Source: an uncultured Amylibacter sp. (GTDB lineage: Bacteria > Pseudomonadota > Alphaproteobacteria > Rhodobacterales > Rhodobacteraceae). From it: a stretch of DNA of 25,578 nt. The position numbers and the translations under genes are program-made. Of the stretch, positions 1 to 7,127 are shown one piece after another. The stretch is from positions 1-25,578 of the forward strand of contig CALLAV010000151.1 in assembly GCA_938001995.1 (NCBI GenBank), read 5' to 3'. A model generated the notes under the pieces. That model was not told the DNA's origin. It ran no database searches and saw only the letters and a program-made list of their open reading frames with translations. Each line of letters begins with the position of its first letter. The stretch's first letter is position 1.

Positions 1-63
1 CATGCGCTGCGGGTATCCGCGCGGGCGATGAAATTGCTGGCGGATATCGAAGATGGAGCATGA
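1..63 (+). CDS. 3' end of an unidentified upstream gene (partial)
   Basis: An open frame runs from the first base to a TGA at 61-63 and gives only the last 20 residues of a protein, ending in LLADIEDGA. Its stop lies 11 bases inside the ybgC gene, an overlap typical of genes in one operon. In many alphaproteobacteria ruvB lies just upstream of ybgC-tolQ, but this tail does not resemble a RuvB C-terminus that I can recall, so I do not name it. The visible part is too short to identify a domain. Confidence 0.5.
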   Translation, partial: HALRVSARAMKLLADIEDGA

Positions 64-445
64 GTTCCACACCCGCGTCTACTATGAAGACACGGACCTA
101 GCGGGGATCGTATATTACGCCAATTATCTGAAATTCATCGAGCGCGCGCGCAGCACAATGGTGCGCGAGGCGGGGATAGATCAGAACGCGATGAAGGACG
201 GCGAGGGGTTGGTTTTTGCTGTGCGTCATGTGGATGCCACCTATCTTAAGCCTGCAAAACTGGATGATGAATTGCGGATTGCTACAAAACTGCAACAATC
301 ATCAGGCGCGAAACTGCTGTTTGATCAGGATGTGTTTCGTGGCAAGGAATTGCTGTTTTCGTCAAAGATTACAGTGATTTGTATGAATGCTGCTGGCCGC
401 GTGATCCGCCTGCCAGCAGAAATTCGCGCACAACTGGCGCTTTAA
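53..445 (+). CDS. ybgC: Tol-Pal-associated acyl-CoA thioesterase YbgC
   Basis: A 130-residue hot-dog-fold thioesterase of the 4-hydroxybenzoyl-CoA thioesterase family. The N-terminal signature YYEDTDLAGIVYYANY (residues 10-25) is the family active-site segment. Asp15, the second Asp of EDTD, aligns with the catalytic Asp of E. coli YbgC. The family hydrolyses acyl-CoA thioesters in the cytoplasm. YbgC is encoded at the head of tol-pal clusters and has been linked to phospholipid metabolism at the inner membrane, though its in vivo substrate is uncertain. The length is normal for the family. The ATG at 53 lies inside the end of the preceding gene, suggesting translational coupling. A gap of about 130 bases separates it from tolQ, so tolQ may have extra transcription signals. 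Confidence 0.95.
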   Translation: MEHEFHTRVYYEDTDLAGIVYYANYLKFIERARSTMVREAGIDQNAMKDGEGLVFAVRHVDATYLKPAKLDDELRIATKLQQSSGAKLLFDQDVFRGKELLFSSKITVICMNAAGRVIRLPAEIRAQLAL

Positions 446-524
446 CGCACATTTGACCGCTTAACGTACAAAGAAATGGTGTTTTTCCTGCGTCTAACGT
501 TTATGATTGGGCACAACAAAAACG

Positions 525-541
525 CCGCTGGCAAACAGCGG
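525..541 (+). other. small hairpin in the ybgC-tolQ gap
   Basis: A six-base-pair inverted repeat (CCGCTG, loop GCAAA, CAGCGG) lies about 35 bases before the tolQ start. No T-run follows it, so it is not a standard intrinsic terminator. It may be an mRNA leader structure or chance. Confidence 0.35.
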
Positions 542-575
542 TATCAGGCAGCGCTAAATAAAGTCGGGCGGACAT

Positions 576-1271
576 ATGGAAACTGAAACACTCGCCGCAG
601 TGCAAGAGGTCGATTTTTCGATGCTTGCGCTGTTCCTTCGTGCCACGATCACCGTAAAGATCGTGATGCTGATGTTGATCTTTGCTTCGGTCTGGAGCTG
701 GGGGATCATCATCCAGAAATTCATCAACTATCGCATTGCGAAGAAAGACAGCGATCAGTTTGATCGTGCGTTCTGGTCGGGTGACCCGCTGGATGAGCTG
801 TTTGACCGCGTGGGGCCTGAACCCCATGGTGGGGCGGAGCGGATATTTGCGGCAGGGATGGTGGAATGGCGGCGGTCCCATCGCAGTGACGGCAATCTGA
901 TTGCGGGTGCGCAGGCGCGGATTGATCGGTCCATGGATGTGGCGATCAATCGTGAAAGCGAACGGTTAAACCAAGGTTTGACCTTTCTGGCGACCGTGGG
1001 CGCGATTGCACCATTTGTTGGCTTGTTCGGGACTGTTTGGGGGATCAAACACTCGTTTGAAGAAATCGCCATTCAGCAGAACACCGATTTGGCCGTTGTG
1101 GCGCCGGGTATTGCCGAAGCATTGGTTGCAACGGCGCTGGGTCTGTTGGCGGCGATCCCAGCGGTTATCTTTTATAACAAACTGAGCGGGGATGCGGATC
1201 GTTTGATCAGCGGCTATGACAGCTTTGCTGATGAATTTGCGACCATCCTGTCGCGTCAGTTGGACAGCTGA
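576..1271 (+). CDS. tolQ: TolQ, proton-channel subunit of the Tol-Pal system
   Basis: A 231-residue inner-membrane protein of the MotA/TolQ/ExbB family. Three hydrophobic segments are visible, at about residues 17-48, 131-153 and 166-190. Between the first and second is a long, charged cytoplasmic loop, the expected TolQ topology. The second and third segments carry the conserved small and polar pattern seen in LATVGAIAPFVGLFGTVWGI and GIAEALVATALGLLAAIPA. With TolR it forms the proton-driven motor that energises TolA, which is needed for outer-membrane constriction and integrity. The ATG at 576 has only a weak GGGCGG upstream. tolR begins one base after its stop. Confidence 0.97.
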   Translation: METETLAAVQEVDFSMLALFLRATITVKIVMLMLIFASVWSWGIIIQKFINYRIAKKDSDQFDRAFWSGDPLDELFDRVGPEPHGGAERIFAAGMVEWRRSHRSDGNLIAGAQARIDRSMDVAINRESERLNQGLTFLATVGAIAPFVGLFGTVWGIKHSFEEIAIQQNTDLAVVAPGIAEALVATALGLLAAIPAVIFYNKLSGDADRLISGYDSFADEFATILSRQLDS

Positions 1272-1272
1272 T

Positions 1273-1761
1273 ATGGGACCAGTCATGGCAAGTGGCGGAG
1301 GAGGTGGGGGTCGCAAGGGCCGTCGCAATTCTGGCAAACGCAAACCAATGGCCGAAATCAACGTCACGCCCTTTGTGGATGTGATGTTGGTTTTGTTGAT
1401 CATCTTTATGGTGGCCGCCCCGTTGTTGACCGTGGGTGTGCCTATTGAATTGCCAAAAACAGCGGCCACATCTTTACCACAAGAACAAGAAGAGCCGTTG
1501 GCGCTGGCGATTGCAGCGGATGGCACGATGGTTTTGCAAACGGTTGAAATTGATCGCGCAACGCTGATCCCAAAACTGCGGGCTATTGCGGCGGAACGCG
1601 ACGACGACAAGGTATTCTTGCGGGCCGATGGGTCGGTTCCTTATGCGACGGTTATGGAAGTGATGGGCGCGTTGAACGCGGGTGGGTTCCGCAACATCGG
1701 TCTGGTGACGGACGGTGGCGGCCCACGGTTGGATGGAACCGACGCAAGCGTGGTTGAGTAG
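1273..1761 (+). CDS. tolR: TolR, proton-channel subunit of the Tol-Pal system
   Basis: A 162-residue ExbD/TolR-family protein when started at the ATG at 1273. A second ATG at 1285 is possible. An open frame extends back to 1216 inside tolQ, but that extension does not resemble TolR. After a glycine- and arginine-rich cytoplasmic leader comes AEINVTPFVDVMLVLLIIFM (residues 27-46). Its Asp36 matches the essential transmembrane aspartate through which protons flow. The periplasmic domain follows (about 60-162), with the typical VFLRADGSVPYATVMEVM. The gene starts one base after tolQ and is followed nine bases later by tolA, so the genes are clearly one operon. Confidence 0.96.
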   Translation: MGPVMASGGGGGGRKGRRNSGKRKPMAEINVTPFVDVMLVLLIIFMVAAPLLTVGVPIELPKTAATSLPQEQEEPLALAIAADGTMVLQTVEIDRATLIPKLRAIAAERDDDKVFLRADGSVPYATVMEVMGALNAGGFRNIGLVTDGGGPRLDGTDASVVE

Positions 1762-1770
1762 GGTAGGGTC

Positions 1771-2973
1771 TTGGAAATAGGCACTAAGATATCACTGGGC
1801 GCACATGGTGCATTGATCGTGCTTGCCGTTTTCGGCGGGCCGTTGTTCGATGCGGATGAAAGCAAAGCGATCCAGATATCTGAAGTGTCGATCATTTCGG
1901 CCGAGGCGTTCGATGGGATGATGTCCTCTGCGCCAAATCCCAATGTGGAAGAGCCCCAGCAATCCGAATTGGCACAACCCGATCCTGTGGTGGATGTGCC
2001 TGTTGTAACAGAGCCTGTTGAGCAACCCATTGAAGAGCCTGTTGAACCAGAGGTGCAGGAGGTGGCAGAACCTGAACCAGTTCCAGAGTTGGAAACAACG
2101 CCAGCCGAGCCAGAAATTGTTGAGGCTCCTGAAGCGCCCGTAACGCAGGAAGCGACTGGCAATCAAGTCGTTGCGCCTGATGCGCAGGTGTCCGATCAAG
2201 ATCAAAGTGGGCAGGTGGACCCGGACCGTTTGGCGCTGCTGCGTCCCAAACCGCGTCCCGCGCCGCGTATTTCCAACGAAGTGGTGGAAAAACCTGAAAC
2301 GGATGCAGAGCGATCAGACGTTGAGACACAAAAGGCAGAACCAAGCGAAGAACCCGCCGAGGAAACGCCAGACGAAACGGTTGAGGCGGCCAAACCAGAA
2401 AGCACGACCGAGATTGTGACAGAAGCGGATGAAGTAGACCCTAATTCCGCTGCGCCGATCAAGTCCGCCCGTCCAAAGGGGCGTCCGTCAGATATCGTGC
2501 AAAAGGCCCAAGCGCGCAAAGCGGCGGCAGAAAAAGCCGCGGCTGATAAGATAGCAGCGGACAAAGCTGCCAAGGCTGAAGCCCAGAAAAAAGCCGAAGC
2601 GGAAGCAATTGAATCCGCCATTAAACAAGCCGCGGCAGAATCGTCAAAGCCTTCTGGCCCACCGCTAACGGGGCGCGAAAAAGGTGCGTTGGTTCTAGCA
2701 GTGCAGCAGTGTTGGACCCCGCCCATTGGTGTGCAAAATGCCGCCGATTTGAAAGTGACGCTGTTGGTTGAATTGAACGAACAGGGTAAAATTACAGGCG
2801 GACCAACACTGGTCAGCCCTTCGGGCAGCCCGCAAGGCGTTGTAAAACAAGCTTTTGAGGCAGGCCGCCGCGCTTTGTTGCGCTGTGGTCCGTATGATTT
2901 GCCAAAAGACAAATATGAGCAATGGAAGGAGATTGAAGTGACCTTTAATCCCCAGAACATGGTGGTGAGATGA
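1771..2973 (+). CDS. tolA: TolA, energy-transducing periplasm-spanning protein
   Basis: A 400-residue protein with the three-part TolA design. A single membrane anchor lies at about residues 9-26. A long spacer is first rich in Pro, Glu and Val (about 65-215) and then an Ala/Lys/Glu helix (about 244-290). A globular C-terminal domain follows (about 300-400), including [13 protein letters not shown]. The cysteines in QQCWTPP and [10 protein letters not shown] are well placed for the disulfide known in TolA C-terminal domains. The start is TTG at 1771, with purine-rich GTAGGGTAGGG just upstream; no better start keeps the membrane anchor. Its stop overlaps the tolB start by four bases (ATGA). 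TolA transmits TolQR energy to TolB and Pal. Confidence 0.93.
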   Translation: MEIGTKISLGAHGALIVLAVFGGPLFDADESKAIQISEVSIISAEAFDGMMSSAPNPNVEEPQQSELAQPDPVVDVPVVTEPVEQPIEEPVEPEVQEVAEPEPVPELETTPAEPEIVEAPEAPVTQEATGNQVVAPDAQVSDQDQSGQVDPDRLALLRPKPRPAPRISNEVVEKPETDAERSDVETQKAEPSEEPAEETPDETVEAAKPESTTEIVTEADEVDPNSAAPIKSARPKGRPSDIVQKAQARKAAAEKAAADKIAADKAAKAEAQKKAEAEAIESAIKQAAAESSKPSGPPLTGREKGALVLAVQQCWTPPIGVQNAADLKVTLLVELNEQGKITGGPTLVSPSGSPQGVVKQAFEAGRRALLRCGPYDLPKDKYEQWKEIEVTFNPQNMVVR

Positions 2974-4292
2974 TGAAACAGGTTTTGAAACTGATGATTG
3001 CGGCAATGATGCTGGGTTTGCCCGCGCAGGCGCAAGAAAACTCGGGTCCTTTGCGGATCGAGATCACAGAAGGGATCATCGAACCCATGCCGATTGCGGT
3101 AACGCAATTTGTGGCCGAAAACGCAGGGGCGGAAGCTTTTGCGTCGCAGCTAACAGACGTGGTGATCAGCGATCTGGTAGGCTCTGGCTTGTTTCGCAAC
3201 ATCGACCCTTCTGCCTATATCGGCAGCGTGACGAATTTTAACGCGCCTGTTTCCTTTCCTGATTGGAAGGCAATCAACGCGCAGGCCTTGATCACTGGGG
3301 CAGTGACCCTCACGTCTGACAACCAAATGGTGGTGAAATTCCGTCTGTTTGACGTGTTTGGTCAAGAAACCCTGATCGGTTTGCAGTTCGCAGCCAGCAG
3401 TCAAAGCTGGCGTCGTATGAGCCACAAGGTGGCGGATCAGGTCTATGCCCGTCTGACGGGTGAGGATCCCTATTTCGACAGTCGCGTGGTGTACATCGCC
3501 GAGGAAGGGCCAAAGAACGACCGTAAGAAACGCCTTGCGGTTATGGATTACGATGGCGCGAATACGCGGTATTTGACGGGCACAGATGACATAGTGCTGG
3601 CCCCACGGTTTTCGCCCAACGCGCGCGAGATTATTTACACAAGTTACGAAACAGGTGTGCCTCAGGTGTTTTTGATGAACGTCGACACCCTGTCGCGCCG
3701 CGTTCTCGACAGTGAGCGCAACATGACTTTTGCGCCGCGCTTTAGCCCAGATGGGCGCAAGGTGGTGATGTCGCTGTCCAACGGGGCAAAGTCGGATATT
3801 TATTCGTTTGATCTGGCAACGGGTCAAAAGGTGCAATTGACCAATACGTCGGCCATCGACACAGCACCGAGTTACAGCCCTGATGGCAATCAGATCGTGT
3901 TTGAAAGCGACCGTGGCGGCGGGCAGCAGATTTATGTAATGCCAGCAAATGGTGGAGCTGCGCAGCGGATCAGCTTTGGTAAAGGCCGTTATGGTACGCC
4001 TGTCTGGTCTCCGCGCGGGGATATGATCGCGTTTACAAATATCAGCGGCGGTCGTTTCCATATTGGCGTGATGCGCACGGATGGCAGCCAAGAAAAGCTA
4101 CTGACAGGATCGTTTCTGGACGAAGGCCCAACGTGGTCGCCAAATGGGCGTGTCATAATGTTTTTCCGCGAAACGCAAGGCTCTGGCGGTGCGCCGAACC
4201 TGTTTTCCGTGGACATCACTGGACAGTTTTTGAAGAAGGTCCCGACACCAACGTTTGGGTCTGATCCCGCTTGGTCTGGGTTGTTGGAGTAA
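2970..4292 (+). CDS. tolB: TolB, periplasmic beta-propeller of the Tol-Pal system
   Basis: A 440-residue periplasmic protein. It has a cleavable signal peptide with a likely cut after AQA near residue 21. Next comes an N-terminal alpha/beta domain (about 28-170), then a six-bladed propeller whose blades show repeats such as [29 protein letters not shown] and [14 protein letters not shown]. TolB binds Pal and hands it to TolA, helping to mobilise Pal to the division site. The start codon overlaps the tolA stop (ATGA), with a second in-frame ATG directly after it. Length and domain order are normal for the family. A hairpin lies just behind the stop, before pal. Confidence 0.97.
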   Translation: MMKQVLKLMIAAMMLGLPAQAQENSGPLRIEITEGIIEPMPIAVTQFVAENAGAEAFASQLTDVVISDLVGSGLFRNIDPSAYIGSVTNFNAPVSFPDWKAINAQALITGAVTLTSDNQMVVKFRLFDVFGQETLIGLQFAASSQSWRRMSHKVADQVYARLTGEDPYFDSRVVYIAEEGPKNDRKKRLAVMDYDGANTRYLTGTDDIVLAPRFSPNAREIIYTSYETGVPQVFLMNVDTLSRRVLDSERNMTFAPRFSPDGRKVVMSLSNGAKSDIYSFDLATGQKVQLTNTSAIDTAPSYSPDGNQIVFESDRGGGQQIYVMPANGGAAQRISFGKGRYGTPVWSPRGDMIAFTNISGGRFHIGVMRTDGSQEKLLTGSFLDEGPTWSPNGRVIMFFRETQGSGGAPNLFSVDITGQFLKKVPTPTFGSDPAWSGLLE

Positions 4293-4319
4293 GGTTGATT
4301 CCCAAGGTGGGAATTACCT
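4292..4319 (+). other. hairpin between tolB and pal
   Basis: ATTCCCA (4298-4304), a three-base loop and TGGGAAT (4308-4314) form a perfect seven-base-pair stem. It is extended by AGGT/ACCT at 4292-4295 and 4316-4319, with one unpaired base and a G-T pair between. It begins at the tolB stop codon. No T-run follows, so it is better read as an RNA-processing or stability element than as a terminator. Confidence 0.6.
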
Positions 4320-4360
4320 GTTATAGAACGAGATAAGCGCGCCAAGACGCGTTTCATGCG

Positions 4361-4366
4361 AAAGGA
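4361..4366 (+). promoter_or_regulatory. ribosome binding site that decides the pal start
   Basis: AAAGGA sits 10 bases before the ATG at 4377, whereas the ATG at 4356 lies upstream of it and has no such site. This supports 4377 as the start, which also gives a lipoprotein signal of ordinary length. Confidence 0.7.
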
Positions 4367-4376
4367 TGAGCAGAAG

Positions 4377-4904
4377 ATGACATTTATGAAGATGGGTATG
4401 ACACTGGCCTGCGTTTTAGCGCTGACGGCGTGTCAGGATTTCCGCCAAAATGAAAGTGGTTTGGATGGCAATGGTGTCAACGGATCGGGGACAACTACGG
4501 GTGTTGATCCGAACCTTACTGGGGTGAATGATCCGACCTCTGTTGCGTATTTCAACCAGACAATCGGGGATCGTGTCTTGTTCCAAGTGGACCAAAGCAC
4601 GTTGACCCCTACAGCGATTTCGACACTGGATGGTCAGGCGAATTGGCTGCTGGCAAATACCAGCTACACCACAACAATCGAAGGCCATGCGGATGAGCAG
4701 GGCACGCGGGAATATAACCTCGCGCTCGGCGCACGTCGCGCCAATGCGGTGCGGGATTATTTGGTGTCCAAGGGCATTGCGGCAAACCGCATTGATATCG
4801 TGACTTATGGTAAGGAACGCCCACTTGCGGTGTGTTCCACCGAGGAATGCTGGTCTAAGAACCGTCGTGCGGTCACGCTGGTGGCGACTGGACTGTCTAG
4901 CTAA
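4377..4904 (+). CDS. pal: Pal, peptidoglycan-associated lipoprotein
   Basis: A 175-residue outer-membrane lipoprotein. The signal peptide ends in the lipobox LTAC, with Cys19 as the lipidated residue, and a glycine- and threonine-rich linker follows. The C-terminal OmpA-like domain (about 60-175) carries TIEGHADEQGTREYNLALG and RRANAVRDYL, the peptidoglycan-binding signature. Pal tethers the outer membrane to the cell wall and is moved by TolA-TolB during division. The ATG at 4377 is preferred for its Shine-Dalgarno sequence; starting at 4356 would add seven charged residues in front of the signal peptide. The gene is bracketed by a hairpin on each side, unlike the tightly packed genes before it. 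Confidence 0.96.
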   Translation: MTFMKMGMTLACVLALTACQDFRQNESGLDGNGVNGSGTTTGVDPNLTGVNDPTSVAYFNQTIGDRVLFQVDQSTLTPTAISTLDGQANWLLANTSYTTTIEGHADEQGTREYNLALGARRANAVRDYLVSKGIAANRIDIVTYGKERPLAVCSTEECWSKNRRAVTLVATGLSS

Positions 4905-4913
4905 CACATTTCG

Positions 4914-4945
4914 ATCCGCCGTCTGGGATGCAGGCGGCGGATTTT
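4914..4945 (+). terminator. terminator-like hairpin after pal
   Basis: ATCCGCCG (4914-4921) pairs perfectly with CGGCGGAT (4935-4942) around a 13-base loop, and a short TTTT run follows at 4942-4945. The GC-rich stem plus T-run fits an intrinsic terminator, probably partial because cpoB starts only 20 bases later in the same direction. Confidence 0.6.
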
Positions 4946-4967
4946 GAGTATTTGGAGAACAAAGATG
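4946..4967 (+). repeat. GAGTATTTGG-type short repeat, copy 1
   Basis: The sequence GAGTATTTGGAGAACAAAG, directly before the cpoB start, resembles the segment at 16861-16882. It also contains the cpoB ribosome site. From memory, short elements of the form AGTATTTGG followed by AGAAnAAAG recur between genes in Rhodobacteraceae genomes; this is not proven here. Confidence 0.4.
4954..4957 (+). promoter_or_regulatory. ribosome binding site of cpoB
   Basis: GGAG lies seven bases before the ATG at 4965, supporting that start over the TTG at 4944, which would place extra residues before the signal peptide. It is embedded in a sequence that resembles a second copy at 16861-16882. Confidence 0.65.
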
Positions 4968-5807
4968 CGGGTTTTAGGGGCAATTTTGCTGGCGACGTTT
5001 TTGTCGCCGATGGCTGTTCAAGCGCAGGATGAACAAACGCTGGCGGATATTCGTCAGGAGTTGGAGTTCGTTTACGCCGAGATTGTGAACCTGAAACGCG
5101 AGTTGTCCACCACCGGAAACGCCACGCAAACCGCGAACAACGGCCCTGCCTTGCAGCGTGTGGATGCGCTAGAGGCGGAAGTGCGCCGCATTACGGGCCG
5201 CATTGAATCCAAACAAAATTGGATCGAACGCATCGTCACGGATGGGACCAATCGTGTCGGCGATCTGGAGTTTCGCTTGTGTGAATTGGAAGCGGGCTGC
5301 GATATCGGTTCGCTTGATCGAACAGCGCCGCTTGGCGGACAAATCCCTGATCGGCAAGTGACAACGGGCGGCGGGCAGACGACCACCCAGCCAACAAACA
5401 CATCCGTGGACACGTCAGGTGCAACGGACAGCGAGCGGGCCACGTTCCAACGGGCCATGTCCGCATTCGAAGCGCAGGATTTTGCCTCTGCCAGCAGCCA
5501 GTTTGAAACATTGATCGCCAACTTCCCAGGTGGCCCGCTGACAGGCGAGGCGCACTATTGGAAAGGAGCTTCAATGGCAGGGCAAGGGGACTGGGGCGCA
5601 GCGGCGCGCAGCTTCCTTGAGAGTTTCAGCGGATCCCCCCAAGGGACCAAGGCGCCAGATGCGCTGTTTCGATTGGGCATTTCTTTGCGCGAATTGGGAC
5701 AAACTGAGGAAGCCTGCTTAATGTTGTCCGAGGTGCCTATTCGCTATCCTGCATCGCCTGTTTTGGCAGAAGCAGCGGCAGAGCGTTCCGCGCTCGGCTG
5801 TTCTTAA
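4965..5807 (+). CDS. cpoB: CpoB (YbgF), Tol-Pal-associated periplasmic coordinator
   Basis: A 280-residue secreted protein. The signal peptide covers about residues 1-20, with the cut near VQA. A coiled-coil segment (about 24-85) matches the trimerisation region of YbgF/CpoB. A Thr/Gln-rich linker comes next, then a C-terminal TPR domain (about 150-278) with repeats such as FASASSQFETLIANFPGGP and EEACLMLSEVPIRYPASPVL. In E. coli this protein links Tol-Pal constriction with septal cell-wall synthesis by PBP1B. Cys residues in FRLCELEAGCD and near the C-terminus could form disulfides. The ATG at 4965 is chosen for its GGAG site. tilS follows 19 bases downstream. Confidence 0.92.
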   Translation: MRVLGAILLATFLSPMAVQAQDEQTLADIRQELEFVYAEIVNLKRELSTTGNATQTANNGPALQRVDALEAEVRRITGRIESKQNWIERIVTDGTNRVGDLEFRLCELEAGCDIGSLDRTAPLGGQIPDRQVTTGGGQTTTQPTNTSVDTSGATDSERATFQRAMSAFEAQDFASASSQFETLIANFPGGPLTGEAHYWKGASMAGQGDWGAAARSFLESFSGSPQGTKAPDALFRLGISLRELGQTEEACLMLSEVPIRYPASPVLAEAAAERSALGCS

Positions 5808-5826
5808 GCGATCAGTTGCGGGTGTG

Positions 5827-7047
5827 ATGTCCGCGTTTTCAGATTTTATGGATGGGTTGCCAGACGGGCCGATCGGCTTGGCCGTGTCGGGTGGCAGCGA
5901 TTCGCTTGCGCTTCTTCTTATGGCGGTGGATTGGGCACGGGATTGTGAACGGACTGTTTCCGTCGCAACCGTGGATCATGGATTGCGCGCTGAGGCTGCG
6001 GCCGAAGCAGAAGGCGTTGCGCAGCTTTGTTCTGATCTGGGCGTTGCGCACAAAGTATTGCGCTGGGACGGACAGCACAGCGGCAACACGCAAGATGCGG
6101 CGCGGCGTGCGCGGCAGCGTTTAATCGGCGACTGGGCCAAAGCCCTTGGATTGGCAGCTGTCGCAACGGGCCACACGCGAGACGATCAGGCGGAAACGGT
6201 TTTATTAAGATTGAAACGTGGCAGTGGCGTTGACGGGCTGGCGGGTATGGCAGCGCAGGTGACGAAAGAGGGTGTTCTTTGGGCGCGGCCATTGCTGGAT
6301 CAGCGGCGCGATGCGCTGCGTGACTTGCTTATCAAACGCGGTGTGAGCTGGGTGGAGGACCCAAGCAATCTGGATGACCGTTTTGATCGTGTGAAAATGC
6401 GTAAAGCTCTGAAATTGCTAGGGGAAAATGGCGTTTCTGTTGATGTGCTTGCGGATACCGCAGGACGCATGCAGACCGCTAGAAACGCTTTGGAAGCAGC
6501 CACGTTGGAGGCTGCAAAACAGGTTGCAGAGCCACGTGAAATCGGATCGGTTCGGCTGCATGCCGACCACCTTGCAACATACCCTCAAGAGATTCAATTG
6601 CGACTGCTCGCTCATACTTTACGCTGGGTTTCTGCAGCAGGGTATCGTCCCCGATTGGCCGCAACAAAGCAGGCACTGGTGGCGGTGCTTAACGGGCAAG
6701 GACATTCCCTTTCTGGCTGTTTGATCAGCGCAGCCAAGGGTGGCGTAACCGAGGTGAGTCGTGAAGTTTCGGCCATGAAATCAACAGATGCGCAAGCTGG
6801 GACATTCGACCAACGCTGGATTTGTGATCTTTCAGACGGGGAATGGCGACCGTTGGGCGCGGCGGGATTGGCGCAATTTCCCAATTGGCGCGATACCGCC
6901 GAGCATCGAAACTCCCTGCTGTCCTCGCCTTCATTATGGTACAATAACGAATTGAAGTCGGCGCCGTTGTTGGATAAAAACCAAGCTTGCAAGTGCAGGC
7001 TCCGCGATGGACCTGAAAGTTTCTTTGTGTCGATTGTGACGCATTGA
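5827..7047 (+). CDS. tilS: TilS, tRNA(Ile)-lysidine synthase
   Basis: A 406-residue cytoplasmic enzyme of the N-type PP-loop ATPase family. The ATP-binding PP-loop SGGSDS is at residues 21-26, and the conserved ATGHTRDDQAETVLLRLKRG segment follows at about 114-133. TilS attaches lysine to C34 of the CAU-anticodon tRNA(Ile), converting it from Met to Ile identity and AUA decoding; it is normally essential. The length fits the catalytic domain plus a substrate-binding region. The C-terminal part is divergent, and I cannot confirm a full TilS_C domain. ATG at 5827 is preferred; GTG at 5824 is also in frame. The gene follows cpoB closely, so it may be co-transcribed with the tol genes. Confidence 0.95.
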   Translation: MSAFSDFMDGLPDGPIGLAVSGGSDSLALLLMAVDWARDCERTVSVATVDHGLRAEAAAEAEGVAQLCSDLGVAHKVLRWDGQHSGNTQDAARRARQRLIGDWAKALGLAAVATGHTRDDQAETVLLRLKRGSGVDGLAGMAAQVTKEGVLWARPLLDQRRDALRDLLIKRGVSWVEDPSNLDDRFDRVKMRKALKLLGENGVSVDVLADTAGRMQTARNALEAATLEAAKQVAEPREIGSVRLHADHLATYPQEIQLRLLAHTLRWVSAAGYRPRLAATKQALVAVLNGQGHSLSGCLISAAKGGVTEVSREVSAMKSTDAQAGTFDQRWICDLSDGEWRPLGAAGLAQFPNWRDTAEHRNSLLSSPSLWYNNELKSAPLLDKNQACKCRLRDGPESFFVSIVTH

Positions 7048-7115
7048 AACCCATTTCTGGAAGCCTATGTTTTCAGTAACACTTCATTAAGAAATCAGGC
7101 GCTTACTGCGCTTTT

Positions 7116-7120
7116 AGGAG
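7116..7120 (+). promoter_or_regulatory. strong ribosome binding site for the TTG-started ftsH
   Basis: A perfect AGGAG lies seven bases before the TTG at 7128. A small imperfect hairpin (7097-7113, with a GCGC/GCGC core) lies directly in front of it. The site supports the non-ATG start. Confidence 0.75.
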
Positions 7121-7127
7121 AACCGCT

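Noticed and set aside
1..63. RuvB C-terminus upstream of ybgC
   Set aside because: Synteny would suggest ruvB, but the 20 visible residues do not resemble a RuvB tail that I recall, so the gene is left unnamed.
453..507. Sigma-70-like promoter before tolQ (TTGACC near 453, TATGAT at 502)
   Set aside because: TTGACC has no acceptable -10 at normal spacing, and TATGAT has no clear -35 at 16-18 bases upstream. No pair fits well enough to report.
501..881. Antisense open frames across the tol, ftsH, fhs and helicase genes
   Set aside because: These long opposite-strand frames lie entirely over well-supported genes and resemble no known proteins. They follow from codon bias in the real genes.
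1216..1272. N-terminal extension of TolR inside tolQ
   Set aside because: The extra residues do not resemble a TolR N-terminus, and the ATG at 1273 directly after the tolQ stop is a better start.
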